A DNA stretch of 64,000 nt from Blattamonas nauphoetae (lineage: Eukaryota > Preaxostyla > Oxymonadida), in NCBI GenBank assembly GCA_033064195.1, contig JARBJD010000234.1, positions 54,582 through 118,581 on the forward strand, written 5' to 3'. Below are positions 12,643 to 23,394 of the stretch, in pieces. The notes under the pieces are model-generated. The model saw only the letters and a list, made by a program, of their open reading frames with translations. It was not told where the DNA came from and searched no databases. The translations under genes and the position numbers were made by a program. The stretch's first letter is position 1. Every line of letters begins with the position of its first letter.

Positions 12643-14315
12643 TTAAGTCATTGATCTCAGTCCCAAAAACCGGAACTGAGATCGATCGATCTCAGTTTCT
12701 GCTTGATTGATCTCATGTATCAAAGGTCTGCACATGTGGATCGGCGTCTCTCCCAGGTCGAAAGGGTGGTGAAACCACCGCCCCCACACGATTGCATCCC
12801 CCGGGAAGGAGTAAACAGGAGAGGTGAATCGGATGTGCCGCTCGAAAGCATCGGAAAGTCCTTCTTCGTCCAGCTTGGCTAGAATCTGCTTTCCTCGCTT
12901 CTGAACAGCTGGGGCATCCTCCGCCCAACTTGTGCGTGAGGGCAGACATGTTTGAAGTTGGATGAGGACGTGATCATCTTCGACGAAAAGAAGAGTGTCT
13001 GTGAACGTCAGAGCAAAAGAAGATGACAACACGAACTGCGTCGCGAGTGGCAGGTAAGGCGATTGTTCACTCAGGCCAATGAGAAATGCAGAGAAAGCGC
13101 TTGCATTTGGTGAATTGGCGATGCGCAGGGTTGGGAGGCGTGAGTACATTTAGGCTTATCGTGAGATCTTTTGATCTCACGATGAGATTTTTGGGTGAGA
13201 TCAGTCTCCTATTTAAGCGTATCTATTTCTCCAACTTTTCTTGTTTTCTCACTCTGATTTTAGAATATTTCATGTCCAAAATGATTCCACTTCACCCCTA
13301 TTGACTTCCCTTCTCTCTTTTTGTCGCAAAAACGGTTTGATGACGCATCTTTACCTGTTCAAAACTTGAAACAGTCCGTCACTCCTTCCAGCTGAACTCA
13401 TTTCCAACATAAAAAGTGTCAGATGAGTATTTCCTTCTCTTAACTCACGTTTATCCTCTTTGTTTTTGTGGTTCAAACTCCAATCAAGAGGATCCAACAG
13501 CTTCAATGGGCTTCTTTTGACTTCACTTTACAATTCATCATTTCACTTTTGATAGAGAAATTTGAGATAAAATTGTGTTTTGAAAAGCTTTTAGAGGCGA
13601 ATTGAAAGAAATCAGGAGGTGAGATCAAAAAATGGTGAGATCGGTCTGATCGAATCCCATGCCTGGCGATGCGGCGTCTGTTCCGAAAGACGGAGTTCAG
13701 AAACGGTTCGATGGGACGTAAAAGCTTGCCAGTGAAGGTGCGGCTGAAGGACGCCTTCGAAAGGTGTCGTATTTGGCTTATTATTTGAGAATCAGCAAGA
13801 TGTAAACAGTGCATGACATGTGTCACAATATTCATCAGATGCAGTTCACGATTGGGGAGCAGATGGAGTTCCTGTTCGTAGAAGGTTTGAGGGAGGAGGG
13901 TGAAGAATCCTGATTGGATAAAGTTGAATAAGACTGGCTCGGGAGTGACGGACAAAATTTGACGGAGAAAAATGAGTGTTGACTCAACTAGCTTTTCGTT
14001 GGACGATGCGAGAAGCAGTGCAAGGGAGTTTGCTAAACCAGAACTGGAGCGGTCGGGTGTTGGGACAAGTTTGGTGAATGTTGCCTTGATTGCTTGTTCT
14101 CTGTAGTCTTCAGGTGTGATTTTATCCAAAAGAGCGCAAGCTTTTCTGGTTGCTTTGTGATCCAGATTGTTTCCTTCCCTGACGAAGGCAACAAGTGATA
14201 AGAACAGAGGGGATGCTTGTCGTATTGTTCTGACTTTTTCGGGCTCGGTTTTTAGAAATAAGGGTGTGTGAGGATCATATTTCGACGTTCGGGAAGTTGT
14301 AGAACGTTTCGTCAT
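12643..14315 (-). pseudogene. Helical-repeat (ARM/HEAT-like) family protein, split by an insert
   Basis: The N-terminal half (14315 to about 13650, starting MTKRSTTSRTSKYDPHTP) and the C-terminal half (13149 to 12643) are both related to the intact paralogue at 36599-37609: LFLSLVAFVREGNNLD matches AFVSLISFIHRGGDLT, LLRPIEPFLNSVF matches VIQPLESFFIFVC, and GKQILAKLDEEGLSD matches NKAILAHLNEEGFAD. Between the halves lies about 490 bp of AT-rich DNA with GATCTCAC repeats. The extreme C-terminus also runs into GATCTCA repeats at 12650-12720. The family looks all-helical, as in ARM/HEAT proteins, with no predicted catalytic residues. It is probably dead unless the insert is spliced out. Confidence 0.6.
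13150..13645. mobile_element. MITE-like insert with GATCTCAC terminal motifs
   Basis: The segment separates two halves of the helical-repeat gene. Its left end has a 24-bp palindrome (13159-13182, arms TCGTGAGATC and GATCTCACGA) followed by further GTGAGATC copies. The right end at 13618-13645 has GGTGAGATC twice in the orientation expected of an inverted repeat. The interior is AT-rich and non-coding. Exact ends and any target duplication could not be fixed. Confidence 0.45.
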
Positions 14316-14590
14316 TTCCAATTTCAATTTCAAGAACGTTGATGGATCGAACCACAATTCATCATTTTCTGTTTGTGAACCGAACCTTGGTTATTCATCG
14401 CAAATGAACTCTGGGAAAGATGTCACAATGCATGATAAAAAGAACGATACAACAGACAGAGCAATTGCTTTCGTGGAACTGGAGATGAGAGATCTCGAAT
14501 GGATCCATCCCTCTCAAAACAAACGATACTCCTTTTGAATGAAGAAGTCAGAGAAGATAAAGAAGAAATGGGGACGTTCATTTGTATATT
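14316..14590. other. Short intergenic spacer
   Basis: Non-coding sequence between the 3' end of the serpin gene (stop at 14591) and the 5' end of the helical-repeat pseudogene. Both are on the minus strand. Confidence 0.4.
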
Positions 14591-14949
14591 TTAACCAGAA
14601 CTCGTAGTTCCCCCGAGTTGTGTAACAACACCCTGAAATAGGATCACCTTATCTCTTCGATCGTATAATACAACCACAAAAGGACGATTCACATTGAAGA
14701 CGATTGGATTCTCAGTGATTCTCCCGGCCCTCTTCCTCATTTTAACTCGAGAAATCGTTGCTGCTGCAGCCTCGACACCTTCTTCATTCACTTTTAAGAC
14801 CGATTTGTGGATGACTTGACTGTGGAAGGAAAGAGATGAAGAGACGACACGACAAACTCGATGGCGAGTGGTTCTGGGGAGATACGAGGAAATTGAGCAT
14901 TGTTTGAGAAGGCTGCTGCCATTCCTAAATTCGAAAGTTGGTTATAGAC
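14591..14949 (-). pseudogene. Serpin, C-terminal portion separated from its gene
   Basis: Reads on the minus strand as the end of a serpin: YNQLSNLGMAAAF (the LGM helix region), SPEPLAI, a short GT-AG intron at about 14861-14827, then VIHKSVLKVNEEG, the hinge VEAAAAT typical of inhibitory serpins, a reactive loop with basic residues (KMRKR), and RPFVVVLYDRRDKVILFQGVV near the C-terminus. The frame joins exactly to the serpin block at 28663-31037 if the 13.7 kb between is removed. The hinge indicates that the parent protein was an inhibitor of serine or cysteine proteases. An Arg/Lys-rich reactive loop would favour trypsin-like targets, but the P1 residue cannot be assigned with certainty. Confidence 0.85.
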
Positions 14950-14991
14950 CCTCCACAAACCCGTTTTTAAATACAAACCCGTTTTAATTCA
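14950..14991 (+). repeat. Left inverted repeat of the 13.7-kb insertion
   Basis: Contains ACAAACCCGTTTT twice in tandem-like spacing. It matches the reverse complement of 28620-28662. Confidence 0.7.
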
Positions 14992-15514
14992 GACTTTATT
15001 TGTTCGAAGAGGATTTACTGGCAGTGTCACTAAGCTTGGTTCATTTGAAATTTGTCGCAGTATCTAAGCAATCAGGATTGTTTCAATAAAATGTGAAAGA
15101 CTTCATCAAAGAATGGGTTGGTTGATCCTTTTAATTCTCTCACTGGCCTTGTACCCGCAAATCGTATTCTTTTCACTTAATGATGTCACTCTCTCTGGAA
15201 TTCCGCGCTTTGCCGTATTTGAATCGTTTTTCATTCTCATGAACAAGACTTCTTGAACGTACAAATATGGATGTGAGATTGCTTTCTAGTTTTGCTAGCA
15301 ACAGGATATTTTCCCATTCCATCTGAACTCTCCCACTCTTCAACAAATTCCAGGTGGTGAACTCTCGTTACTTCTGGAAAAGGGAGGTGAGATTTAACCT
15401 CTGCAACAATCAATCGTGAATCCTCAAAAAAAACCCTTTTCTATACTCACCTGTCAAAGAAGGCAGTTTTAACAAAGCTAGGAAGGCTATACTTTGAGAT
15501 CATGATGACCCAGG
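14992..15514. other. Left interior of the 13.7-kb segment, no gene
   Basis: AT-rich sequence without a reading frame of interest. Confidence 0.4.
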
Positions 15515-15838
15515 CAATGGGTACCTCAATTCTCAGGGGATAATCTCGATCACAGGGGAGAATCTCAGTTATAGGGGAGAATCTCAGTCACAGGGGAAAA
15601 TCTCGGTCACAGGGGAGAATCTCGGTCACAGGGGAGAATCTCAGTTATAGGGGAGAATCTCAGTTATAGGGGAAAATCTCAATCACAGGGGAAAATCTCG
15701 GACCACAGGGGAAGAATGTCAATGTCATTGGGGATGAAGAAAATTGTAGTTTTGATCATGAGTAGTTCAGTGGTTAGCAGTGCAGACTCACATTCTTCCA
15801 ACCCGGGTTCGATTCCCGCTGATGTTGACTTTTTTTTG
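15515..15838 (+). repeat. Minisatellite plus tRNA-like unit, copy 1 (SINE-like)
   Basis: About ten 19-bp units of the type CAGGGGAGAATCTCGGTCA (15530-15720) are followed by a shared unique stretch, then a tRNA-like sequence at about 15754-15829 with an A box TAGTTCAGTGG and a B box GGTTCGATTCC, ending in a T run as a Pol III terminator would. A cloverleaf does not fold well: the D and anticodon stems mismatch. A tRNA-derived SINE or tRNA pseudogene is therefore likelier than a working tRNA. The second copy at 26459-26775 is inverted. Confidence 0.6.
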
Positions 15839-16238
15839 TTTTTTGAGCTTCCTCCATTCTGACATCTCTGAAGCATTTTCTCTTGTTCACATTTCATTTT
15901 CTTCTCATTTAACACCAGAATCAGGAAAGTGTGGAGATCCACCCACAATTCGTCTTTCATCCGATATCAACTTTTTCTATAGAACACTTTCTCTCTTCAC
16001 CACAGACTTGATATTCTTGAAATGAAACAGAATCAGGGGATTCGTGCCGTTTTCAGTTCTCTTCCATCCAACAAATGAGATCTGCCTCCTCATCGAAAAA
16101 CTACCGACAAGATCGAAGATACAGAAGCAGAAAGTGGACGAAAACGAAGAGGACGAAGACATGGCGATCATTTTGGAGATGAAGATGCTGGTAGGTGGAT
16201 AGAAGCCGACAGAGGACGATCTTCTTCTTTCACTGCAC

Positions 16239-18139
16239 TTGGCTTCCTTCTCTCCTGCATTTCCAGATCAGCTTTCGTGTCTTGTGTACTCCGGCGCTCT
16301 TGTGCTGTTCGTAATCCAAACCAAAGACCTTCCGTTCTCCTTCACCGGCACACATGGTGCCCGCCGATACCACCATTCTGGTGTCCAGCTGCCGAAGGAC
16401 TGGATTGAGGACGCGGAAATGAGAAGTGCGATTTCCCGCATTCTCAAAGTGGGTTGTGAGGAGCGGATGCGTCTGTGCAAATTGGGTAAGTTATCTGCCG
16501 GCGGTAGGAGTGGCCAAGAAGAAAGGATGGAATCCGTCTGCAACGAGACATCAAAGATCAGCCATGACTTCGCTAAGATTGAACATGTCTGTTCGAATCA
16601 CCAATTCTTTCATCTTCTACAGATTGAAGATCAATTGGGAGAAGATAGGGAAGAACCGCTTCATACTCCTCAGACATGCCCTGACCAAGCGACTTATGCT
16701 GACAGAAAGTCCCCACGCAACCGACGACTTATTCAATCGCATTAATTTGTTTGAAATTGACAAAATGTGGTTCATCCTCGCACTTCTCGTTGAGACGTTC
16801 TCGTTTGACACCGTTGACTGTACCAGATGGAACATTGAACGCACTGTCGCAAAAACACTGAAACTAGTCGTCTCGACGGATACTCCCGCCACGTTGAAGC
16901 ATTCTACTGATTCTGGTCGAGGAAACCAACTCCGAATCTCAACCAACCATCTCATCGATTTCATTCTAACAGAATTAGGACAAGCTTGCACTGTACAGGT
17001 CGACTGATATGTCTTGAGCTTGATCGACCCTCTTAGGTCACATCTACTGCTATTCGTCGCTTTGTCGGACAAAACCGTCCAAAACAAGGCTGCCATCCGC
17101 TCACTCTCCTCGTGATTGCACTCACTGCTGCTCCACCGTCACACCATCTCCGCATTTTGACGATCAACGTCGAATTCTTCTCAAATTGTGAGAAAACGGT
17201 TGAGTTCAATGCCCCATTCGTGAAGCGACTTCTCAGTGCCCTCCCGTCTGATGCACCCTCTGATTGTCTGCTGATCATCACACTGCCAAAGTTTCTGACC
17301 AGCCTAGCATCATTCTCTTCCCTTTGGAGCTCACTCTCTGCTTGTTTGTCCGACTCCACGTCACCGTCCAGAAACGCCCTGTCTCTTCTGACCACCATCG
17401 AAGCAGGTAAACCGGAGAAACACGTGTTAAATGTGCAATCTAAGGACGGGCCCACAATCACCCGCTCCTTCTGCAGAACCTGCACGAGCACGCACATTCC
17501 TTCCACTTCTCCGTGTTTGGCCGTCATGCGGAAAGCTCAACCGGAGACTGATTTGAGGAAAGCAAGGCGCAGCAGATTGCGGAGAGGCTGCTGGAGATCG
17601 AGCAGCGGCATCCTCTCCACCCGCTCGCACAAGGCACTCACGCGACCACACAGTCAGATGGGACGACACTGGCACCTCATGTCGGCAGAAATGGAAAAGC
17701 CGATGCGTCCACTGGAGGAGAAACGAATGTGGTGCAGGTTTTGGATGTGTTGCATGTGCAGCGAATCGTCGTTCTGTATCCACTGATCTTCGTGCAACTG
17801 AAGGAAAGAGGTACCTCACTCTTCAGAAACGAGAAACAAGCTAATCAAACCATGGAGATGCTGCTCCCTTCTCTCGTGAGTGTCTGCTCGGTGCTGGCCC
17901 CACTACTCAAAACAGTCGACTGTTTCCCCCTCGTCCGTCTCGTCTTGTCCTTCTGTGGATGTAAGAAATGTGTCAGGATTAGTCCTGACTCATTGGAAGA
18001 TATATCACAAGCTCAGGCATTGCCGAAACTTATATGTATCTGTGTTTTCCGTTTCTTTTCTCAACCTGTGAAAACATCATCATCACATCCTTTTTCAATG
18101 ATAATTCTGACGGGCGTGAGCAATGTGGGGATGACGTGA
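16239..18139 (+). pseudogene. Unidentified gene remnant
   Basis: A chain of plus-strand frames (16239-16745, 16426-17007, 17112-17786, 17729-18139) with coding-like, helix-prone sequence such as NHLIDFILTELGQACTV and LLIITLPKFLTSLASF. The frame changes repeatedly and I could not place introns that reconcile it. No known domain is recognised. It lies in the left half of the 13.7-kb insertion. Confidence 0.3.
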
Positions 18140-18367
18140 TGTCTGGATGTATCATCACGAGAGAAAAGAAATAGATCCACCCAAACATTCAAATTTGACA
18201 TAGATCACAATGGCAATGATGATCGCTCGTCTCGCTATCTCACAAGTTTTCGAAAGAAAGGATACCTTTATATCGATTTAGAGGTCGGTTACCACCAGGA
18301 ATTGTACCACGTTCCATTCGTCGCGGTCTAAGTATTCTTCTGACTTCCCTATTGTATCATTCAAAAG
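18140..18367. other. Promoter-side spacer of the small gene
   Basis: Non-coding sequence between the unidentified remnant and the start codon at 18368. No specific element is recognised. Confidence 0.3.
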
Positions 18368-18710
18368 ATGGCAGAAAAGAAAGATGATACGAACAAGACG
18401 ATCAAAATAGATGCTCCAGCGCAAAACGTGATGAAACGAGTTTCTTTCCTCCACTTCCCGTCATCATTCATCGTTCACGACACTCCGAACGGTTCAGACA
18501 CAAATCATGGACTATATTAGGAAAAACTCAGCTCAGATCGGAGTATCAGTGGTGATGGCAGTGTTCAGCTTCGTTACAAACGACATGGTTCAAGAATACT
18601 TCTTCGGAATCAAAACACTGCGTCCGTTCGAACCTGATTTCATGATAAAGAAAATGAAAGATCTGACTGAATCTACGTTGAGAGTACAGGAAGAAGCGCT
18701 GAGACAATAG
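18368..18710 (+). CDS. Small two-exon protein with a hydrophobic segment
   Basis: Exon 1 is 18368-18439 and exon 2 is 18498-18710, with a 58-nt GT-AG intron in phase 0; the product is about 94 aa. It starts MAEKKDDTNKTIKIDAPAQN. Near residues 36-56 is a moderately hydrophobic stretch, IGVSVVMAVFSFVTNDM, that could be one membrane helix or a buried helix. The last 30 residues are charged and amphipathic (KKMKDLTESTLRVQEEAL). The clean splice, Lys/Asp-rich start and stop at 18708 argue for a real gene. No family is recognised. It sits as an intact passenger inside the 13.7-kb insertion. Confidence 0.6.
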
Positions 18711-18869
18711 CAGGCTCAGACCCAGCCTCCTCCTTCGGCGCCACGGAGTTCGTAGAAAACACTCAACCGCTCCCGAACAATCGCTAATCAGAACTGATTT
18801 TGATGTATTTTTTCTGATTGCTTCATGGCTTGTACGGTTTGTGGTTTTGTCCGGAAAGACCATACTTGC

Positions 18870-20240
18870 TGTGGATCAGATCGATCTCGTACGTCGGTAC
18901 AAGCGGGTACTGCTGGAAATCAGCAGGCTGTTGAGCAGACCAGACAGGGACATAGTGATGGGGAGCCTGTTGATAGCTGGCTGGGAGCTGCGCATGGCAC
19001 GGTTCGTGGGAGAGCGAGGAGGTGGCGGATTTATGGTTCCTCCGAGCTTCAATGTGTGGTTATTTGGCGGCTCTCTTCCCCCACCCGCGTACACACCCAG
19101 CACAACATCCACAGCAGCACAAGCAGAGTGCAACCACCACCGCGGCCAGCAAGACACAGCCTCTTCAATCGAACAGAAAATCGCCATTCGGGTCAGCGCA
19201 CCGCCTTTGTTCGACCATTCAGAGCCGACGTGGAACTGAAGAATAAAATCCCCATCCCCGCTTGTCGAGCTTGTGCACTTCACGAAGTCCGATTTCGAGA
19301 CAGAATCTGCTGGTGTGTCGTCGTAAGAGAACAGCTCCTCCCATCTCCGCCGGCATAAACAAACCCTCCGCACTCCCCAGTCGACGTCTCTTCACTCGAA
19401 ACGTCGCAGAAGTCCAGCTGGCTGTCTCCAGACACATAAATCAACCCTCCGCTTCCCTTCGGCGCCGAGGAGCCTTCGCAGTTCGTGAAGCTCACATTTA
19501 GCGAGACTTGCTCGTGCGGAAGGAACAGAAACCACCGTTCGGCCACAATTCAGATGCTGTCGTGTTCTTTGTTCGGCACGTCGCGACCAACACTTCGCCC
19601 TTCTCAGCGAAGGCCACGTTCTTTCATACAGCGACAGCTTCGAGGCCTGCATCCCAAACACGCGATTTGCGTGAAGGTGGTGTTGAAGACATACACATTC
19701 ACAATTTCGGGCCAGCCAGAAGCGGGTTCTGCGCGAGGAGGTGTATCCGATCAAACGACGAATGCAGCACAACAATCGAAAGGCTCGGGTCGTCGTCCAG
19801 GCGAACACATTGGATCAGCGAGGACGTGATGTTCATGTCGGCGAATGTCATGTTCGATACAATCAGGTGGCTCCCTGATCCTTGCAATATCGGAAATGCC
19901 ACCTTACCAACATAATATCTGCAAGCTGTCACGTTCAAAGTCGAGTTCTCTTTCGCTGTTGCTAACTCGGAATTCTGAGACGGGTAAAAGTGAATCGAAA
20001 TCAATGTCAGCGATGAGCCTTTTGGATGAATTGCACTCACATCAAAATCTTGGAGATCGAGAGACACATTGTCCACACGGCCGATGCTGTCCGAATGGAT
20101 GATGGCAAACACAACGAGAAGAAAAGTGCGAAGATTGCGGTGAGTTCGGAGGATGAGAGGGCGGAGGAAGGGGTGAGAAATGATGAAGAAAGAACTGTTA
20201 ATATGGCTTCCATCTCATTTTGGTTCATTTTCAGCAATTC
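18870..20240 (-). pseudogene. Decayed beta-helix surface protein with signal peptide and membrane anchor
   Basis: The N-terminal end near 20140-20090 reads as a signal peptide (RTFLLVVFAIIHSDS). It is followed by VDNVSLDLQDFDV and beta-helix-like units such as HLIVSNMTFADMNITSSL and SLNVSFTNCEGSSAPKGSGG. Near 19180-19090 a third frame shows a transmembrane helix VLLAAVVVALCLCCC with a Cys-rich stop-transfer end, then a Pro/Tyr-rich tail to about 18870. The order of signal, beta-helix, membrane helix and short tail is that of a type I surface protein. Frame changes near 19700, 19400 and 19180 show that it is broken. Confidence 0.6.
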
Positions 20241-21560
20241 TTTATACGTTGGTCATGGATCAATTCAACCACAATTTAAAAGCCGTGATTAGGGCTCGTT
20301 CAACTATCACCTCTGTCACTCTGTATAGCACCTTCATCTTCAATCTTTGTGTCCGAACTCACAACCCCCACGAAGTTCACTCTGTTCGGCTGATCGATGA
20401 CTATGTATAAAAAGGACACCACTGCTTTGATACGGAGCTGTTGGGTAATGACGTATACAGTGTTTTGAAACAAGGCTGTTTCAAGTGATTCTCCCTTCAG
20501 CTGATATAATATGTGTGTCGTTTCGTTTTTGATCAAAGTCTTGATATCTCTGATGATATTCCTCTGACTAACAATTCGGTTGTTGCAGATTGCTTCACAG
20601 CTGTTGGAGGCCACGTGCTTTTCGTGAGAACTGAAAGTCATCCATTGTGATCTGAAGCTGAAGAATATTCGAATTCACGCATGTCTGCCGAAAGTCTAAG
20701 TGATTGACGATGGGAGTGCGGTGTTCGGTAATTTGAGCCAGATCGACGTGTGAAGTGTCAAGTGTATCTCGGCGGACTTGATTCTAGGGCGGCCGCTGTT
20801 CCCAGACCAGCCAGAATACGACCAACTGTGTCGAAGGGCCAATGCAGCGAGGACGTACTGCGTGAACGACAATCCATCCCCAATCGTTCACCCATCACCT
20901 CTCAAAACGCTTCTCCCAATGTCTCGTCGCCCTATTCTGTTTCCACAGTGAGCGCTGATTACTTTCAAAAATGACCCTCAATTGTCGATGCAACTTCCAA
21001 ATGCGTCTCGTAAGGATATTTTCAATTCAAACCCGCAAAATGACGTTGATCATTGGCTCAGCCACGTCACAACTTCCTGGTCTTCAGGATCATCCTCCGC
21101 TGGCGTTTTCGAAGTCTCAGGGCACGACCGTCAGCTCGTCGTTGATTGAGTCTCCCCTTCAGGAGCCGCTGAAGACGGAGGAGAACAGCCGGCCGAAAGT
21201 GCACAAGCTGAATCAGTCGCTGTGTCAGAACTCCTCGCTATCTTTTGCAACACGTCATTCTGGATTCTCATCACCTCACACAAAGTCGCAGCACACACAA
21301 AGGAAATCAGGCTTGGTTGAGCAATCAACGCTCCCTTCGTTTTAGTTGTCTGCCAGAGGAGCGAGGAATCAGATCAAATCCTTCGTCCCCCTCACTCAAC
21401 ACGTCCACCTCTTCCCTTCGCTGGATTAAACACAATCCAAGGTCGTTGTATACCTTCAGCCGACGCACATCAAGACCACCATGATCATTTCAGACCGGAT
21501 CCACTCCATCGAACTCCCGCTCGAGAACTTCAAGTGGACTGTCGAATAGGCCACTACTAG
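20241..21560. other. Mixed fragments, no gene assigned
   Basis: Frames at 20300-20641 (minus) and 20971-21345 (plus, Ser/Thr-rich) have coding-like composition but no recognisable domain. They may be debris of captured genes. Confidence 0.3.
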
Positions 21561-22226
21561 CTGAAGAACAATGATTGAATGATCCAGTTAAATCGTTTTG
21601 GTTGTATTTATTGCCATCGGCTCCGAGATTTCTCAATTTTTGTTTTCATTCTCTTCCTCTTATGGTCTTGCTGTCTCATTCTTTTCGGTTCTTGTTTTAC
21701 ATGCCACACAACGAATTAATTGGGTATCCAACTTTTAAAGACAAGAAAGTGGGTAGAAACACGATATTTCGAGTTAGTCAGACGAAGAAGGAGAAATATC
21801 GAATCAAGAAAGATAACGAAATGTGAACAATCACTCAAGCACTTGCGCAAGCTGTTTCAATGCTGTTCAATCGATCAAAGGCCTTTTGTGTTGGTGTTTC
21901 CTTTCATTTTTCGGTCTGTCAGAATATCGACTAGATCTCCGTATTATCACTCCGAATAATTTCATAGCTGCGCGAAAGCTCGAAGAATTATGTCTAGTTC
22001 CAATAGTTCATCGGTGTCTCACCTCTATCGAGAATAGTGGGAGATTTGTTGTGTTTGATTGTGAATTCTTGCATCAGTACAGGAGAAGATGAATGTGGTG
22101 GTGGGTGTACTTCAGTGATCAGCGCTGGATACTGTGACAGTTCAGTCGATTCGAAACTCCTGAGTTGCATCTGGCGTCCTTTGAAGTGTGATCGATCTTC
22201 GTTTGATAATCGGTGATATGGACGGA
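21561..22226. other. AT-rich spacer, no gene
   Basis: Short frames only. Nothing recognised. Confidence 0.35.
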
Positions 22227-23390
22227 TCAACTGTATTGTATATAAGTTGGAGCAATCAAAGAAGTCAAAAGACACAGTTGATGAGTCGTCGAGATGGTTG
22301 TTAATTGAGAATCAAGCGAGTCAGTTTGTTGGGTGATGTGGTGTTTGATCAACTGGGAGTGCTCTTTCAACGTTTGCTGTGTTATTTCTTCCTGCTCGTC
22401 CACTCGATTATCAAGTTCGTCGAATCTGATCCCGTCAGAGTCTACTGTTGTCGCCAGCGATCGAAAGGAGAGACGAGGCCGATTGGACATCATCCTTCCC
22501 AACTTGCGTCACAATCTCGTCAAGGTGGTTGATTAGGAAGGACGTGTGGTTCAGTCTTTCTTCAAGATCCAATACATGGTCTTTAGGGTTTGATAGATCG
22601 TGCGCAAAAGTATCAGTTGAGTTGGATTGAGATTGTGGCTATTCTTGGAATAGGATAGGATCTGAGATGTGTGTCGAAAGGCGACGAGGTGTTTCATTCA
22701 TATCTTTCCTCTGCTCTGGTTGAGAGGTTCTGCGCGTCTGTGGTGTTGGACCATTTGATGTCGGGCGAGAGATTGGTGTGAGGGCCATCAATTGGTGAGT
22801 TGTCTTCTTGTCCAAACTGTCGATTTTCGAAAAGAGATCTTGAAGATCGGTGAGGGGTTGTTGCGTTTCGATTTCATTCCGAGAGAGTTGAAGCTTGAAT
22901 TGATGAGTGGTCAGATCGGATCGATGCTTTTCTGTTCGCCGCAGAGAATTGTCTTCTGCAGTCTGTCCACTTTCACACAGGCCTTCAAACAGTCTCTCAA
23001 ATGATCTTTCGTGAGTCTCCTTTGAATATCCAAGCGTTTCGAGCTGTGTGATAAAATCTGGTTGATCACTTGGAGCTATGGCTAAATCTTATATTGTTTT
23101 GTTCGGAATTGTTCTGGACGTCGACAGCTGTGAGTTTTGTTGTTGGTTGATGAACGGTTGTATCTGTTGATTCATACGATCGTCAACTCATATGTTCATC
23201 ACTCCAATCACCTCTTACATTCGAGCAACCAACGATTGCAACTCGGTACTCAATTGTAGAAATTGAGTGCTGATGTTATCAGTGTTGGTTGTTAGTTGCG
23301 TAGACGTCTTATTGAGCGACTGAATTTTCGAATATGTCTGTTGTCCGTATTCTGTCAACCTGTTGTTCAACGATAAAAATGGAAGGACAA
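22227..23390 (-). pseudogene. Gln/Ser-rich coiled-coil protein remnant
   Basis: The minus strand carries heptad-like text over more than 1 kb, for example RFDELDNRVDEQEEITQQT, DLQDLFSKIDSLDKKT and STQLTTNTDNISTQF, interrupted by several stops in more than one frame. This suggests one decayed coiled-coil gene reading leftward. It lies just downstream of the MULE transposase on the same strand and could be its passenger. Confidence 0.4.
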
Positions 23391-23394
23391 TAGT

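Noticed and set aside
15754-15829. Functional tRNA gene
   Set aside because: A and B boxes are present but the D, anticodon and acceptor stems do not pair well, and a second copy shares upstream repeats but not the 3' half. SINE-like or a pseudogene is likelier.
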